Of a DNA stretch of 64,000 nt, positions 48,586 through 57,475 are shown one piece after another; position 1 is the first letter of the stretch, and every line of letters begins with the position of its first letter. The notes beneath the pieces were generated by a model. It did not search any database. It saw only the letters and a program-made list of their open reading frames with translations, and was not told the origin of the DNA. Source of the stretch: Streptomyces sp. B1I3. Its GTDB lineage: Bacteria > Actinomycetota > Actinomycetes > Streptomycetales > Streptomycetaceae. Position numbers and translations under genes: made by a program. Location: positions 3,162,001 through 3,226,000 of the forward strand of contig NZ_JAUSYD010000001.1 of NCBI RefSeq assembly GCF_030816615.1, read 5' to 3'.

Positions 48586-49902
48586 ATGACCCGGAGCACC
48601 CCCGGCCCGGCCCCGGCCTCCAGGGACCTGTTGCCCTCCCCCAAGGAACGTCGTCGGCTGCGCGAGGCCCGCGCCCTGAGCGAGGAGCAGATCGCGGCCG
48701 CCCTGGGCGTCACCCCCGCGACCGTGCGCGCCTGGGAGAAGGGGCGCACCAGCCCGCGGGGGCGCCGACGCGTCGCGTACGCCCGGCTGATCGGCTCCGC
48801 CGAGGCGCCGGCGGCGGTGCGGGACGAGCCGCCCACCGAGGTCGAAGTCCCAGGGGGCACCACGTCGTCCCGGACCGAGGCCTCCGGGAGCATCACGCCG
48901 CCTCCGACCGAGGGCGAAGCCCCCGGGAGCACCACGACGTCCCCGACCGAGCCCGGCACCGGCATCGGCACGGGCACCGGGCCCTCCACCCGGCAGGCCG
49001 TGTCCGCCGGAGCCACCGGGCCCCCGGAATCGGGTGGGCGCGCCGCTCCTGACGTGCCCCCTGACGTACGGACACCGGCGCCCCCCACGGCCGAAGAGGC
49101 GTTCGACGCCCTGTACACCCGGACCGCCCCGGGCCTCGCCCGCCAGACGTACGTGCTGACCGGGCGCCGGGCTCTCTCCCGGGAGGCCGTCGAGCACGCC
49201 TTCCAGCTCGCCTGGCAGCGCTGGCCCGAGGTCGCCAGGGACCGCGACCCCGCGGGGTGGGTGCGGGCGGCGGCGTACGAGTACGCGACGTCACCCTGGC
49301 ACCGTCTGCGCCGCGCGCACCGCCGCCCCGACGCACTCCCCGAGGACCCGGGCCGGCGGGCGCTGCTGGAGGCACTGCTCGCCATGCCGCCCGCGCACCG
49401 CCGCACGCTGCTGCTCTACGACGGCGTGGGGCTGGACCTGCCGGAGACGGCTGCGGAGACGGAGGCGAGCACCCCCGCCGCGGCCAACCGGCTGATGCGC
49501 GCGCGGGCCGCCGTCACCGAGCGGCTGCCCGAACTGGCGGGCCGCTCCTCGCCCGGCGCACAGTCCGCGCTGCTCCATCAGCGGCTCGGTGCGCTCGCCC
49601 TCGGTGAACACGTGCCGGCGCCACCCTCGGCCCGTACCGTGCGTACGGGCGGCGAACGCAAGGCCGAGCTCTGGACCCGGGCGGCAGTGTGCTTCGGTGT
49701 GCTGCTCGTCGGCGCGACGAGCTTCACCCTGCACACGGCTCCCACGCGCTACGAGCAGCCGATCGCCCCGGCCGAACGGGTCGCGGGCGTGCCCGTGCTG
49801 AGCGGCCCTCAGAGACTGGCGCCGCAGGACCTGAAGCTGCAGGAGAAGCTCCGCGGCGAACTCGTGCACGGCCCGGAACGCCTGGTGCCGGGCATCCCCT
49901 GA
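48586..49902 (+). CDS. Xre-type HTH / sigma-70-like / transmembrane chimera
   Basis: A 438-residue protein with an unusual order of parts. Residues 25-70 are an Xre-like helix-turn-helix ([29 protein letters not shown]). Residues 71-168 are a Pro/Gly/Thr-rich linker. Residues 170-238 resemble sigma region 2 ([32 protein letters not shown]) and 260-312 region 4 ([34 protein letters not shown]). A membrane segment at about 363-383 ([19 protein letters not shown]) leaves an external tail of 55 residues. It could be a membrane-tethered regulator. The sigma-like parts are diverged, so promoter recognition is not assured. ATG follows GAGGGG. Confidence 0.75.
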   Translation: MTRSTPGPAPASRDLLPSPKERRRLREARALSEEQIAAALGVTPATVRAWEKGRTSPRGRRRVAYARLIGSAEAPAAVRDEPPTEVEVPGGTTSSRTEASGSITPPPTEGEAPGSTTTSPTEPGTGIGTGTGPSTRQAVSAGATGPPESGGRAAPDVPPDVRTPAPPTAEEAFDALYTRTAPGLARQTYVLTGRRALSREAVEHAFQLAWQRWPEVARDRDPAGWVRAAAYEYATSPWHRLRRAHRRPDALPEDPGRRALLEALLAMPPAHRRTLLLYDGVGLDLPETAAETEASTPAAANRLMRARAAVTERLPELAGRSSPGAQSALLHQRLGALALGEHVPAPPSARTVRTGGERKAELWTRAAVCFGVLLVGATSFTLHTAPTRYEQPIAPAERVAGVPVLSGPQRLAPQDLKLQEKLRGELVHGPERLVPGIP

Positions 49903-49951
49903 CGGCAGTCCGGCGGGCGGTCCCCTGCCCGCCGCCGTTCGCCCGGCACGC

Positions 49952-50004
49952 GCAACGGCGCGGGTCCGCACCCCGTCGATGGGGGTGCGGACCCGCGCCG
50001 TTGC
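49952..50004. terminator. Strong bidirectional terminator after sucD and the chimera gene
   Basis: Perfect 23-bp inverted repeat (left arm begins GCAACGGCGCGGGTCCGC) with a 7-base loop, between the convergent sigma-like chimera gene and sucD. Confidence 0.9.
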
Positions 50005-50048
50005 TGCGGTGACACGGTGCCGGGCGGACGGGCCGCCGCGGCGCGCGG

Positions 50049-50933
50049 TCAGCCGCCGAGGATCTCGCGCGCCAGCTTGGCGGTCTCGGTCGGCGTCTTG
50101 CCGACCTTCACGCCGGCGGCCTCGAGGGCCTCCTTCTTGGCGGCGGCGGTGCCGGAGGAACCGGAGACGATGGCGCCCGCGTGGCCCATGGTCTTGCCCT
50201 CGGGGGCGGTGAAGCCCGCGACGTAACCGACGACCGGCTTGGTGACGTTCTTCGCGATGTAGTCGGCCGCGCGCTCCTCGGCGTCGCCGCCGATCTCGCC
50301 GATCATCACGATGAGGTCGGTGTCGGGGTCCGCCTCGAACGCCGCGAGGGCGTCGATGTGCGTGGTGCCGATGACCGGGTCGCCACCGATGCCGACGGCG
50401 GACGAGAAGCCGATGTCACGGAGCTCGTACATCATCTGGTAGGTCAGCGTGCCGGACTTGGACACGAGACCGATGCGGCCGGGCTTGGTGATGTCGCCCG
50501 GGATGATGCCGGCGTTCGACTGGCCGGGGGTGATCAGACCGGGGCAGTTCGGGCCGATGATCCGGGTCTTGTTGCCCTTCGAACCGGCGTACGCCCAGAA
50601 GGCGGCCGAGTCGTGGACGGCGATGCCCTCGGTGATCACGACGGCGAGCGGGATCTCGGCGTCGATCGCCTCGACGACGGCGGCCTTCGCGAAGGCCGGC
50701 GGCACGAAGAGGACCGACACGTCGGCGCCCGTCTTCTCCATCGCTTCCTTGACGGAGCCGAATACGGGTACCTCGGTGCCGTCGAAGTCGACGGACGTGC
50801 CCGCCTTGCGCGGGTTCACGCCACCGACGATGTTGGTGCCGTCGGCCAGCATGAGCTTGGTGTGCTTCATGCCCGTGGCGCCGGTCATCCCCTGGACGAT
50901 GACCTTGCTGTCCTTGGTGAGGAAGATAGCCAT
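50049..50933 (-). CDS. sucD: Succinyl-CoA synthetase alpha subunit
   Basis: A 294-residue subunit that carries the phospho-histidine intermediate of succinyl-CoA synthetase. CoA-binding motif [13 protein letters not shown], substrate region [12 protein letters not shown], and active-site His in [15 protein letters not shown] are present. It begins 21 bp after the sucC stop and forms the sucCD operon, ending at a 23-bp hairpin. Part of the TCA cycle with mdh and sdhCDAB in this window. Confidence 0.97.
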   Translation of the reverse strand: MAIFLTKDSKVIVQGMTGATGMKHTKLMLADGTNIVGGVNPRKAGTSVDFDGTEVPVFGSVKEAMEKTGADVSVLFVPPAFAKAAVVEAIDAEIPLAVVITEGIAVHDSAAFWAYAGSKGNKTRIIGPNCPGLITPGQSNAGIIPGDITKPGRIGLVSKSGTLTYQMMYELRDIGFSSAVGIGGDPVIGTTHIDALAAFEADPDTDLIVMIGEIGGDAEERAADYIAKNVTKPVVGYVAGFTAPEGKTMGHAGAIVSGSSGTAAAKKEALEAAGVKVGKTPTETAKLAREILGG

Positions 50934-50954
50934 GGTGTTGGAGTCCCTCGTCCC

Positions 50955-52136
50955 TTACTTCGCAGCCGCGGCGAGCTCGGCGGCCTTGTCGGCCGCGCCG
51001 TCCATGGTGTCCACACGCTGCACGAGCGGGTGGTTGGCGTCGGAGAGGATCTTGCGACCCAGCTCCGCGTTGTTGCCGTCGAGGCGCACGACCAGCGGCT
51101 TGGTGACGTCCTCACCCTTGGACTTGAGCAGCTCCAGGGCCTGGACGATGCCGTTGGCGACCTCGTCGCAGGCGGTGATGCCACCGAAGACGTTGACGAA
51201 GACGGACTTGACGTCCGGGTCGCCGAGGATGATCTCCAGGCCGTTCGCCATGACCTCTGCGGAGGCGCCGCCACCGATGTCCAGGAAGTTGGCGGGCTTC
51301 ACGTTGCCGTGGTTCTCACCGGCGTACGCGACGACGTCCAGGGTCGACATGACCAGACCGGCACCGTTACCGATGATGCCGACCTCGCCCTCGAGCTTGA
51401 CGTAGTTGAGGTTCTTGGCCTTGGCGGCCGCCTCGAGGGGGTTGGCCGCGGCCTTGTCCTCGAGCGCCTCGTGGCCGGGCTGACGGAAGTCGGCGTTCTC
51501 GTCGAGAGACACCTTGCCGTCCAGCGCCAGGATGCGGCCGTCCTTGGTCTTCACCAGCGGGTTGACCTCGACGAGGAGCGCGTCCTCGGCGACGAAGGTG
51601 TCCCACAGGGTCACCATGGCCTCGGCGACACCCTCGGCCACCTCGGCCGGGAACTTCGCCTGGGCCACGATCTCGCGGGCCTTCTCGATGTCCACGCCGT
51701 CGACAGCGTTGACCGGGACCTTCGCGAGGGCCTCGGGGGTCTTCTCCGCGACCTCCTCGATGTCCATGCCGCCCTGCACCGACGCCATGGCGAGGAAGGT
51801 GCGGTTGGTGCGGTCCAGGAGGTACGAGACGTAGTACTCCGCCTCGATCTCCGGGGAGAGCTCGGCGATCATCACCTTGTGGACCGTGTGGCCCTTGATG
51901 TCCATGCCGAGGATGTCGGTCGCGCGAGCGACCGCCTCATCCGGGTCTGCCGCCAGCTTCACGCCACCGGCCTTGCCTCGGCCACCGACCTTCACCTGCG
52001 CCTTGACGACTGACTTGCCGCCCAGCCGCTCGGTCGCCTCGCGGGCTGCCTCAGGCGTGTCGATCACTTCACCGGCCAGCACCGGTACACCGTGCTTGGC
52101 GAAGAGGTCCCTCGCCTGGTACTCGAACAGGTCCAC
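50955..52136 (-). CDS. sucC: Succinyl-CoA synthetase beta subunit (ADP-forming)
   Basis: A 393-residue ATP-grasp subunit. The nucleotide-binding domain has [18 protein letters not shown] and [11 protein letters not shown]; the metal site and substrate region has [21 protein letters not shown]-terminal motifs include [12 protein letters not shown] and [11 protein letters not shown]. Full-length. ATG at 52136. First gene of the sucCD operon; about 400 bp upstream has no gene but carries repeats. Confidence 0.97.
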   Translation of the reverse strand: MDLFEYQARDLFAKHGVPVLAGEVIDTPEAAREATERLGGKSVVKAQVKVGGRGKAGGVKLAADPDEAVARATDILGMDIKGHTVHKVMIAELSPEIEAEYYVSYLLDRTNRTFLAMASVQGGMDIEEVAEKTPEALAKVPVNAVDGVDIEKAREIVAQAKFPAEVAEGVAEAMVTLWDTFVAEDALLVEVNPLVKTKDGRILALDGKVSLDENADFRQPGHEALEDKAAANPLEAAAKAKNLNYVKLEGEVGIIGNGAGLVMSTLDVVAYAGENHGNVKPANFLDIGGGASAEVMANGLEIILGDPDVKSVFVNVFGGITACDEVANGIVQALELLKSKGEDVTKPLVVRLDGNNAELGRKILSDANHPLVQRVDTMDGAADKAAELAAAAK

Positions 52137-52380
52137 GCGCGTCCGTCCCTTTTAGTGGTCTCGCGGTTCGTTCTTCTGCGTGGGCGTGCCGCGAGGGCAA
52201 CGTGACTGCGCGGTCACAGGGGAGGCGCACACGGTGACCCGGTACGCGGCATGTCCATCCGGCAGGTTATCCCCGCGCTCCTCCGGACCCTAAATTGCAG
52301 ATCACACCTGAGCGGTGATAACGGTCACAGACCACGCCGGTGGCCGGGGCGCGGAGGACGGAACGGCACGGCGGTGTCCC
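52137..52380. promoter_or_regulatory. sucC upstream region
   Basis: Non-coding sequence upstream of sucC. It includes inverted repeat GTGAC-N6-GTCAC at 52202-52217 and ATCAC-N8-GTGAT near 52301-52318, within a locally A/T-richer stretch. These could be operators for the TCA operon; the sites do not match an exact CRP spacing. Confidence 0.4.
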
Positions 52381-52492
52381 GTTTCCGGTGTCCCCTTTCC
52401 GGCGGCCGGTCTCCGGTGTCCCGCTTCCGGCGGCCCGCTTCCGGCGGCCGGTCTCCGGTGTCCCGCTTCCGGCGGCCCGTTTCCGGCAGCCG
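52381..52492. repeat. Intergenic tandem repeat downstream of the vWA gene
   Basis: Two near-identical 42-bp units (52409-52450, 52451-52492), each made of TCTCCGGTGTCCCGCTTCCG plus a 14-bp variant of CTTCCGGCGGCCC, preceded by a shorter copy (52381-52408). No spacers, so not a CRISPR array. It lies between the vWA gene end and the sucC upstream region. Confidence 0.8.
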
Positions 52493-52544
52493 GTCTCCGT
52501 ACCGCCGGGCGGTCCCGGCGAGGCACCGCCGGGGCCGCCCGTTC

Positions 52545-53813
52545 TCATCGGCCGGGCTCCGGTATCGGCAGGGGCCGTTTCTCGAGCGCCGCCGCCATGA
52601 CCGCCGGAAACAGATCCGGCGTACAGGCGAAGGCCGGCGCGCCGAGCGCTCCCAGCGCCGCGGCGTGCTCCCGGTCGTAGGAGGGCGCGCCCTCGTCCGA
52701 GAGGGCGAGCAGGGTCACGAACTGCACACCGGACGCCGTCATCGCGGCGGCGCGCCGGAGCATCTCGTCCCGGATACCACCCTCGTAGAGATCGCTGATG
52801 AGCACGACGACGGTGTCCGCCGGGCGGGTGATCTTCGACTGGCAGTAGGCGAGGGCACGGTTGATGTCCGTACCGCCGCCGAGCTGCGTGCCGAACAGCA
52901 CGTCGACCGGGTCGTCGAGCCGGTCGGTGAGATCGGCCACGGCCGTGTCGAACACCACGAGCCTGGTCGCCAGGGTGCGCATGGACGCGAGCACCGCTCC
53001 GAAGACGGAGGCGTACACGACCGAGGGGGCCATGGATGCCGACTGGTCGATGCAGAGGATGACGTCCTTCTTCACGGACCGGCCGGCTCGCCCGTACCCG
53101 ACGAGGCGCTCGGGGACGACCGTGTGAGCTCCGTCCCCTCCGGGAAGGGGCAGGTAGTTCCTGAGGTTGGCCCGGATCGTGCGGTCCCAGTCGATGTCCC
53201 GGTGGCGCGGCCTGGCCGCGCGGACGGAGCGGTCCAGGGCACCGGTGACCGTCGCCCTGGTCCGGGCGGCCAGGCGGCTCTCCAGATCATCGACGACCTT
53301 GCGCACGACGGCCCGGGCGGTTTCCCTCGTCGTCTCGGGCATGGCCTTGCTGAGCGAGAGCAGTGTGCCGACCAGGTGGACGTCCGGTTCCAGCGCCTCC
53401 AGCATCTCCGGTTCCAGCAGCAGCGCGGACAGCCCGAGACGGTCGATGGCGTCCCGCTGCATGACCTGGACGACGGAGCCGGGGAAGTACGTACGGATGT
53501 CCCCGAGCCAGCGGGCGACGGACGGGGCGGACGCGCCGAGCCCGGCCGAACGCTCGGCCCCTCCGCGGCCACCCGGTTTCTTCCCGCCGCCGTAGAGGTC
53601 GGTCAGCGCGCCGTCCATCGCGACGTCGCGGCCGGTGAGTGTGTACCCCGTGCTCTCGGCGCCGTCCGCGCCGAGCACCATGCGCCAGCGCCGCAGCCGC
53701 TCGTCCTCGGACGCGACCGCTGCCCTCTCCTTCTCCTCCCCCGGCCGTTCCCCGATGCCTGTCCTGCCGGTCGTCATCGGCCCATCCCCCGTGTCCGTCC
53801 TGCCGGTGGTCAT
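52545..53813 (-). CDS. von Willebrand factor A domain protein, MoxR partner
   Basis: A 422-residue protein. The N-terminal 240 residues are helical and unassigned; the C-terminal vWA domain has an intact metal-ion-dependent adhesion site: Asp256, Ser258 and Ser260 in DQSAS, Thr315 in GGGTDI, and Asp341 in LISDLYEGG. Such proteins act with a MoxR AAA+ ATPase as adaptor for the client. The first codons are duplicated (see repeat), giving two possible ATG starts, 53813 and 53777. The first overlaps the DUF5682 stop by four bases. It ends the MoxR-DUF5682-vWA operon. Client unknown. Confidence 0.85.
   Translation of the reverse strand: MTTGRTDTGDGPMTTGRTGIGERPGEEKERAAVASEDERLRRWRMVLGADGAESTGYTLTGRDVAMDGALTDLYGGGKKPGGRGGAERSAGLGASAPSVARWLGDIRTYFPGSVVQVMQRDAIDRLGLSALLLEPEMLEALEPDVHLVGTLLSLSKAMPETTRETARAVVRKVVDDLESRLAARTRATVTGALDRSVRAARPRHRDIDWDRTIRANLRNYLPLPGGDGAHTVVPERLVGYGRAGRSVKKDVILCIDQSASMAPSVVYASVFGAVLASMRTLATRLVVFDTAVADLTDRLDDPVDVLFGTQLGGGTDINRALAYCQSKITRPADTVVVLISDLYEGGIRDEMLRRAAAMTASGVQFVTLLALSDEGAPSYDREHAAALGALGAPAFACTPDLFPAVMAAALEKRPLPIPEPGR
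53742..53813. repeat. 36-bp tandem duplication at the vWA gene start
   Basis: Two 36-bp copies, each beginning with an in-frame ATG and coding for MTTGRT-type dodecapeptides. Each copy has a purine-rich stretch before its ATG, so either may be used for initiation. Confidence 0.7.
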
Positions 53814-56125
53814 CGCGCACCTGTCCGATCCGCTCCGGTGCCGCTCCCGAGCAGCAGCCGGAGCACGGGCACCACGGCGGCCGCCCGCTCCTCGTCGAGT
53901 CCGGCGCCGAAGCCCGGTGCCGCCGCCTCCACCTCGCCCCGCGCCCGGTCCGGGTCCCGGCCGCGCCGGACGAGTTCGCCCAAGGCGCGCCGCGTGCCCG
54001 GCTCGTAGGCGGAGAACGTGCGGCGCAGAAGAGGCAGTACGTCGGTGAACGTCCCGGCCGGTACCCCGGTCAGCCAGGCGTCGACGAGTCCCAGGAGCCG
54101 CTCGTCGTGGACGAGCAGCATGCCGCCGCCGGCCGCCCCGCCGAAGAAGCCCTCGATCCACGCCGCCGCCTCGGCCGGCGGTGTGCCCGGTGAGAGGGCC
54201 AGTCCCATCAGCCGCGCCGCGCCGTCGCCGGCGAGCCGTCCCTCGTCCAGGAGCAGGCGCGTGGCGCGGCCCCGGATCACGCCCGCGACCGTGTCCCTGG
54301 CCGCCAGCGTGCCCAGGACTCCGGCCCAGCGCTCGCGCAGCCCGTCCGCCGGTACGGCGCCGGCCAGCAGCCCCACCGCCGTGTGCACGCCGTCCACCTG
54401 CCGGTGCACCTCCGCCGCGGCGTCCGCGTCGAGACCGGCGCAGGCGGACGGCAGACCCACGCAGACGCGGTCGGCGAGGCCGACGGCCACCTCTCCCAGG
54501 GCCGCCGTGCCGGTGGAGCGCACGTCCCCGTACCGCAGGGAGCGGGCCAGAGCGGGCAGCGCGTCGGCGAGGTGGCCCACGTCCGTGTCGAGGGCCGCGC
54601 GGTCGGCGAGGGCCTTCATCACGACGGGCAGCGCATCGGACAGCCCGGCCAGGAGACACCGCTCGGCGAGCGCCGTGACCTCGGCGAGGGAGGCCGCCGC
54701 CACGGCGTCCGCCGCACTCCGGGCGGTCGCCGCGGAGAGCACGGTGGTGCCCCACACCCCGGCTTCCGCGATGCGTACGGACAGCTCCGGCTGCCAGCGC
54801 AGCCGCCAGGTCTCCCGGAACGTACCCGTGCTGCCCCTGCCCGCCGCGGGTTCGCCCCAGCCGATGTCCAGGAGCCGCAGCCGGTGCAGCAGCCTGCTGC
54901 GGGCCGCGTCGGTGTCCTTGCGCAGGTCGAGCTCCAACTCGCGCTCCTGCGCGTCGGGTCTGAGCCTCAGGGTGCGCTGCTGTCCGGTCAGGTCGCGCTG
55001 CAGTGGGACGGCGGGGGCGGTGTCCGGCACCTCGCCGAGGGTCTCGCCCACGACGAGCCGGTCCCGGACGAGGTGGAGCGGTACGTCGGAGCCCTCGCAC
55101 ATGACGGCCCGGACCGCGTCGGTGGTCTCGGCCAGCCCGGCGGCCGGGCGGCCCCTCAGTGCGGCCAGCGTGCCGGCGAGCCGCACGGCCTCGATGACGT
55201 GGGCGGAGGAGACGAACCGGTCCTCGTCCCGCAGCAGCCCGGCGACTTTCGTCATCCAGCGCTCGACGGTCCGGTCGGGCGCGGCGAAGAGGTGGCCGTA
55301 CCACCCGGGTGATTCGATCCCGGCGCCGTAGCCGCTGTGCCGGGCGAGCCGGCGGTGCGTCCACGGGACCCACGTCAGCTCCGTCCTGACCTTGGGCATT
55401 CCCTTGAGGAGGGCCTTGTCGGCGGCGACCGTCGTGCGCGCGGCCAGCGCGGGAACGTGCCAGGCGCCACAGACCACGGCGACGTCGTCCCCGTACTCCT
55501 TGCGGGCGGAGCGCAGGCGGAGGCGCATGCAGGCCTCCCTGACGGCGTCCCGGGGGTGCCCACCGTCGCCGTACGCCTCACGCAGGGCCGTCATGGCCTC
55601 GGCGAGCGCGGCGAACGGGGCCCACGGGCCGGCCGGGGAACCGTCGGCCGACCGGTGCTCGACCACGTCCTCCCACCAGCGCTCGGGGTCGTCGTAGCCG
55701 GCGGTTCGGGCGAGGATCCCGATGGGGTCGATGCCCCGGTCGTCCTCCGGGGCGCCCTCCCCCCGCTCCGTCATGGCCAGGGAGTGGGCGGCCGGCAGGT
55801 CGATGAAGCGCACCGGTGTGCCGTGCGCCAAGGCCCAGCGGATCGCCACCCACTCGGGGGAGAACTCGGCCATCGGCCAGAACGCGGCGTGACCCGGGTC
55901 GTCCACCGCGTGGGCGAGGAGCGCGACCGGCGGACGCATCCCCTCGTCGGCGGCGAGCGCCAGCAGCGCGTCGCCCTCGGGCGGTCCCTCGACGAGCACG
56001 GCACGCGGCCGTACGGATTCGAGGACGGCAAGGACCGCGCGCGCTGATCCCGGCCCGTGGTGACGCACCCCGAGCAGCAGCGGTCCCTCGGGCGCCCGCC
56101 CCGGGCCCGGCGCGGGGGGCGTCAC
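53810..56125 (-). CDS. DUF5682 family protein
   Basis: A 771-residue soluble protein, recognised as DUF5682. The N-terminal 250 residues resemble the TraB/TIKI/EreA-ChaN superfamily by eye: LLGVRHHGPGS (residues 17-27), VLVEGPP (43-49) and VVCGAWHVPAL (217-227) give conserved His and Glu at the spacing of that hydrolase fold. The remaining 500 residues are helical repeats rich in Ala/Leu. GTG start overlaps the MoxR stop by four bases. Probably a component or client-processing enzyme of the MoxR-vWA system. The hydrolase assignment is inference. Confidence 0.75.
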   Translation of the reverse strand: MTPPAPGPGRAPEGPLLLGVRHHGPGSARAVLAVLESVRPRAVLVEGPPEGDALLALAADEGMRPPVALLAHAVDDPGHAAFWPMAEFSPEWVAIRWALAHGTPVRFIDLPAAHSLAMTERGEGAPEDDRGIDPIGILARTAGYDDPERWWEDVVEHRSADGSPAGPWAPFAALAEAMTALREAYGDGGHPRDAVREACMRLRLRSARKEYGDDVAVVCGAWHVPALAARTTVAADKALLKGMPKVRTELTWVPWTHRRLARHSGYGAGIESPGWYGHLFAAPDRTVERWMTKVAGLLRDEDRFVSSAHVIEAVRLAGTLAALRGRPAAGLAETTDAVRAVMCEGSDVPLHLVRDRLVVGETLGEVPDTAPAVPLQRDLTGQQRTLRLRPDAQERELELDLRKDTDAARSRLLHRLRLLDIGWGEPAAGRGSTGTFRETWRLRWQPELSVRIAEAGVWGTTVLSAATARSAADAVAAASLAEVTALAERCLLAGLSDALPVVMKALADRAALDTDVGHLADALPALARSLRYGDVRSTGTAALGEVAVGLADRVCVGLPSACAGLDADAAAEVHRQVDGVHTAVGLLAGAVPADGLRERWAGVLGTLAARDTVAGVIRGRATRLLLDEGRLAGDGAARLMGLALSPGTPPAEAAAWIEGFFGGAAGGGMLLVHDERLLGLVDAWLTGVPAGTFTDVLPLLRRTFSAYEPGTRRALGELVRRGRDPDRARGEVEAAAPGFGAGLDEERAAAVVPVLRLLLGSGTGADRTGAR

Positions 56126-57234
56126 GCGGACGCCTCACGGCAGGCGCGGTAGAAGTCCTTCCAGCCGTCGCGCTCCCGGACCACCGTCTCCACGTACTCC
56201 TGCCAGACCACGCGGTCGGCCGAGGGGTCACGGACGACCGCGCCGAGGACACCGGCCGCCACATCGCCGGGCCGCAGGACGCCGTCGCCGAAGTGGGCCG
56301 CGAGCGCGAGGCCGCCGGTGACGACGGAGATGGCCTCGGCCGTGGACAGCGTCCCGGAGGGGGACTTGAGCCTGGTGCGGCCGTCCGTGGTGACCCCGTC
56401 GCGCAGTTCGCGGAAGACGGTGACGACCCGTCTGATCTCGGTGATGCCGTCGGGAGCCGGAGGCAGGTCGAGCGCACGCCCTATCTGGTCGACACGCCGG
56501 GACACGATGTCCACCTCGGCCTCGGGTGTCGCCGGCAGGGGCAGCACGACGGTGTTGAACCGGCGGCGCAGGGCGCTGGAGAGCTCGTTGACCCCGCGGT
56601 CGCGGTCGTTGGCCGTAGCGATGAGGTTGAAGCCGCGGACCGCCTGGACCTCCTGTCCCAGCTCGGGGATGGGAAGCGTCTTCTCGGACAGGATCGTGAT
56701 GAGCGCGTCCTGCACGTCGGCGGGGATGCGGGTGAGCTCCTCGATCCGGGCGGTCATGCCCTCGGCCATGGCCCGCATGACCGGACTCGGCACCAGTGCC
56801 TCGCGACTGGGGCCGTGGGCCAGCAGTTGCGCGTAGTTCCAGCCGTGGCGGACGGCCTCCTCGGGGGTGCCGGCGGTCCCCTGGACGAGCAGGGTCGAGT
56901 CCCCGCTGACCGCGGCGGCGAGGTGCTCGGACACCCACGTCTTGGCGGTGCCCGGCACGCCCAGGAGCAGCAGCGCCCGGTCGGTCGCGAGCGTGCTGAC
57001 GGCGACCTCCACGAGGCGGCGCGGGCCTACGTACTTGGGTGTGATCAGCGTGCCGTCCGCGAGCGTGCCGCCGAGCAGATAGGTGGCTACGGCCCACGGC
57101 GAGAGCTTCCAGCGGGCGGGCCTCGGCCGGTCGTCCGCGGCGGCGAGGGCCGTGAGTTCGTCGGCGAAGGCGTGCTCGGCGTGCGGCCTCAGGGCCTCGC
57201 CCCCGGCAGGTGCGGTGTCCGCGAACGCGGTCAT
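56122..57234 (-). CDS. MoxR-type AAA+ ATPase
   Basis: A 370-residue AAA+ ATPase of the MoxR group, chaperone-like ATPases that remodel or activate protein clients with a vWA partner. Walker A is GVPGTAKT (92-99); the Walker B region is ARIEELTRIP with Glu165-Glu166 instead of the usual Asp-Glu; sensor 1 is Asn209 in ATAND; arginine finger near Arg225 in ALRRRF. ATG at 57234 follows GGAGGGGGATCC. It heads an operon overlapping DUF5682 and vWA genes, and diverges from the SWIM gene across 241 bp. Confidence 0.9.
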   Translation of the reverse strand: MTAFADTAPAGGEALRPHAEHAFADELTALAAADDRPRPARWKLSPWAVATYLLGGTLADGTLITPKYVGPRRLVEVAVSTLATDRALLLLGVPGTAKTWVSEHLAAAVSGDSTLLVQGTAGTPEEAVRHGWNYAQLLAHGPSREALVPSPVMRAMAEGMTARIEELTRIPADVQDALITILSEKTLPIPELGQEVQAVRGFNLIATANDRDRGVNELSSALRRRFNTVVLPLPATPEAEVDIVSRRVDQIGRALDLPPAPDGITEIRRVVTVFRELRDGVTTDGRTRLKSPSGTLSTAEAISVVTGGLALAAHFGDGVLRPGDVAAGVLGAVVRDPSADRVVWQEYVETVVRERDGWKDFYRACREASA

Positions 57235-57475
57235 GGATCCCCCTCCAGATCGTCGACCCGATGTGGTCCCACCGTGCACCACGGCACTGACAATCGGCCC
57301 CGAAGGCGTCCCAGGTGGGTGGTGCCGGTCATGTGCTTCATCTGGTCTCCCCGCGTGACGGCCGCGTGCGCTCGACCGCGGGCAAGCGAGCGGGCCCGCC
57401 GCGGTCAGGAGTTGGAGAACGGGAAGAAGCACAGGTCGGAGCCGGTTGTCAGTGGGGCGCCCTACCGTCGTACCC

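Noticed and set aside
52381-52492. CRISPR-like repeats
   Set aside because: Units are contiguous without unique spacers and have internal sub-repeats, unlike a CRISPR array.
52545-55373. 942-residue reading of the vWA gene
   Set aside because: The extra N-terminal sequence overlaps most of DUF5682 in another frame; the ATG at 53813 fits the 4-bp operon overlap.
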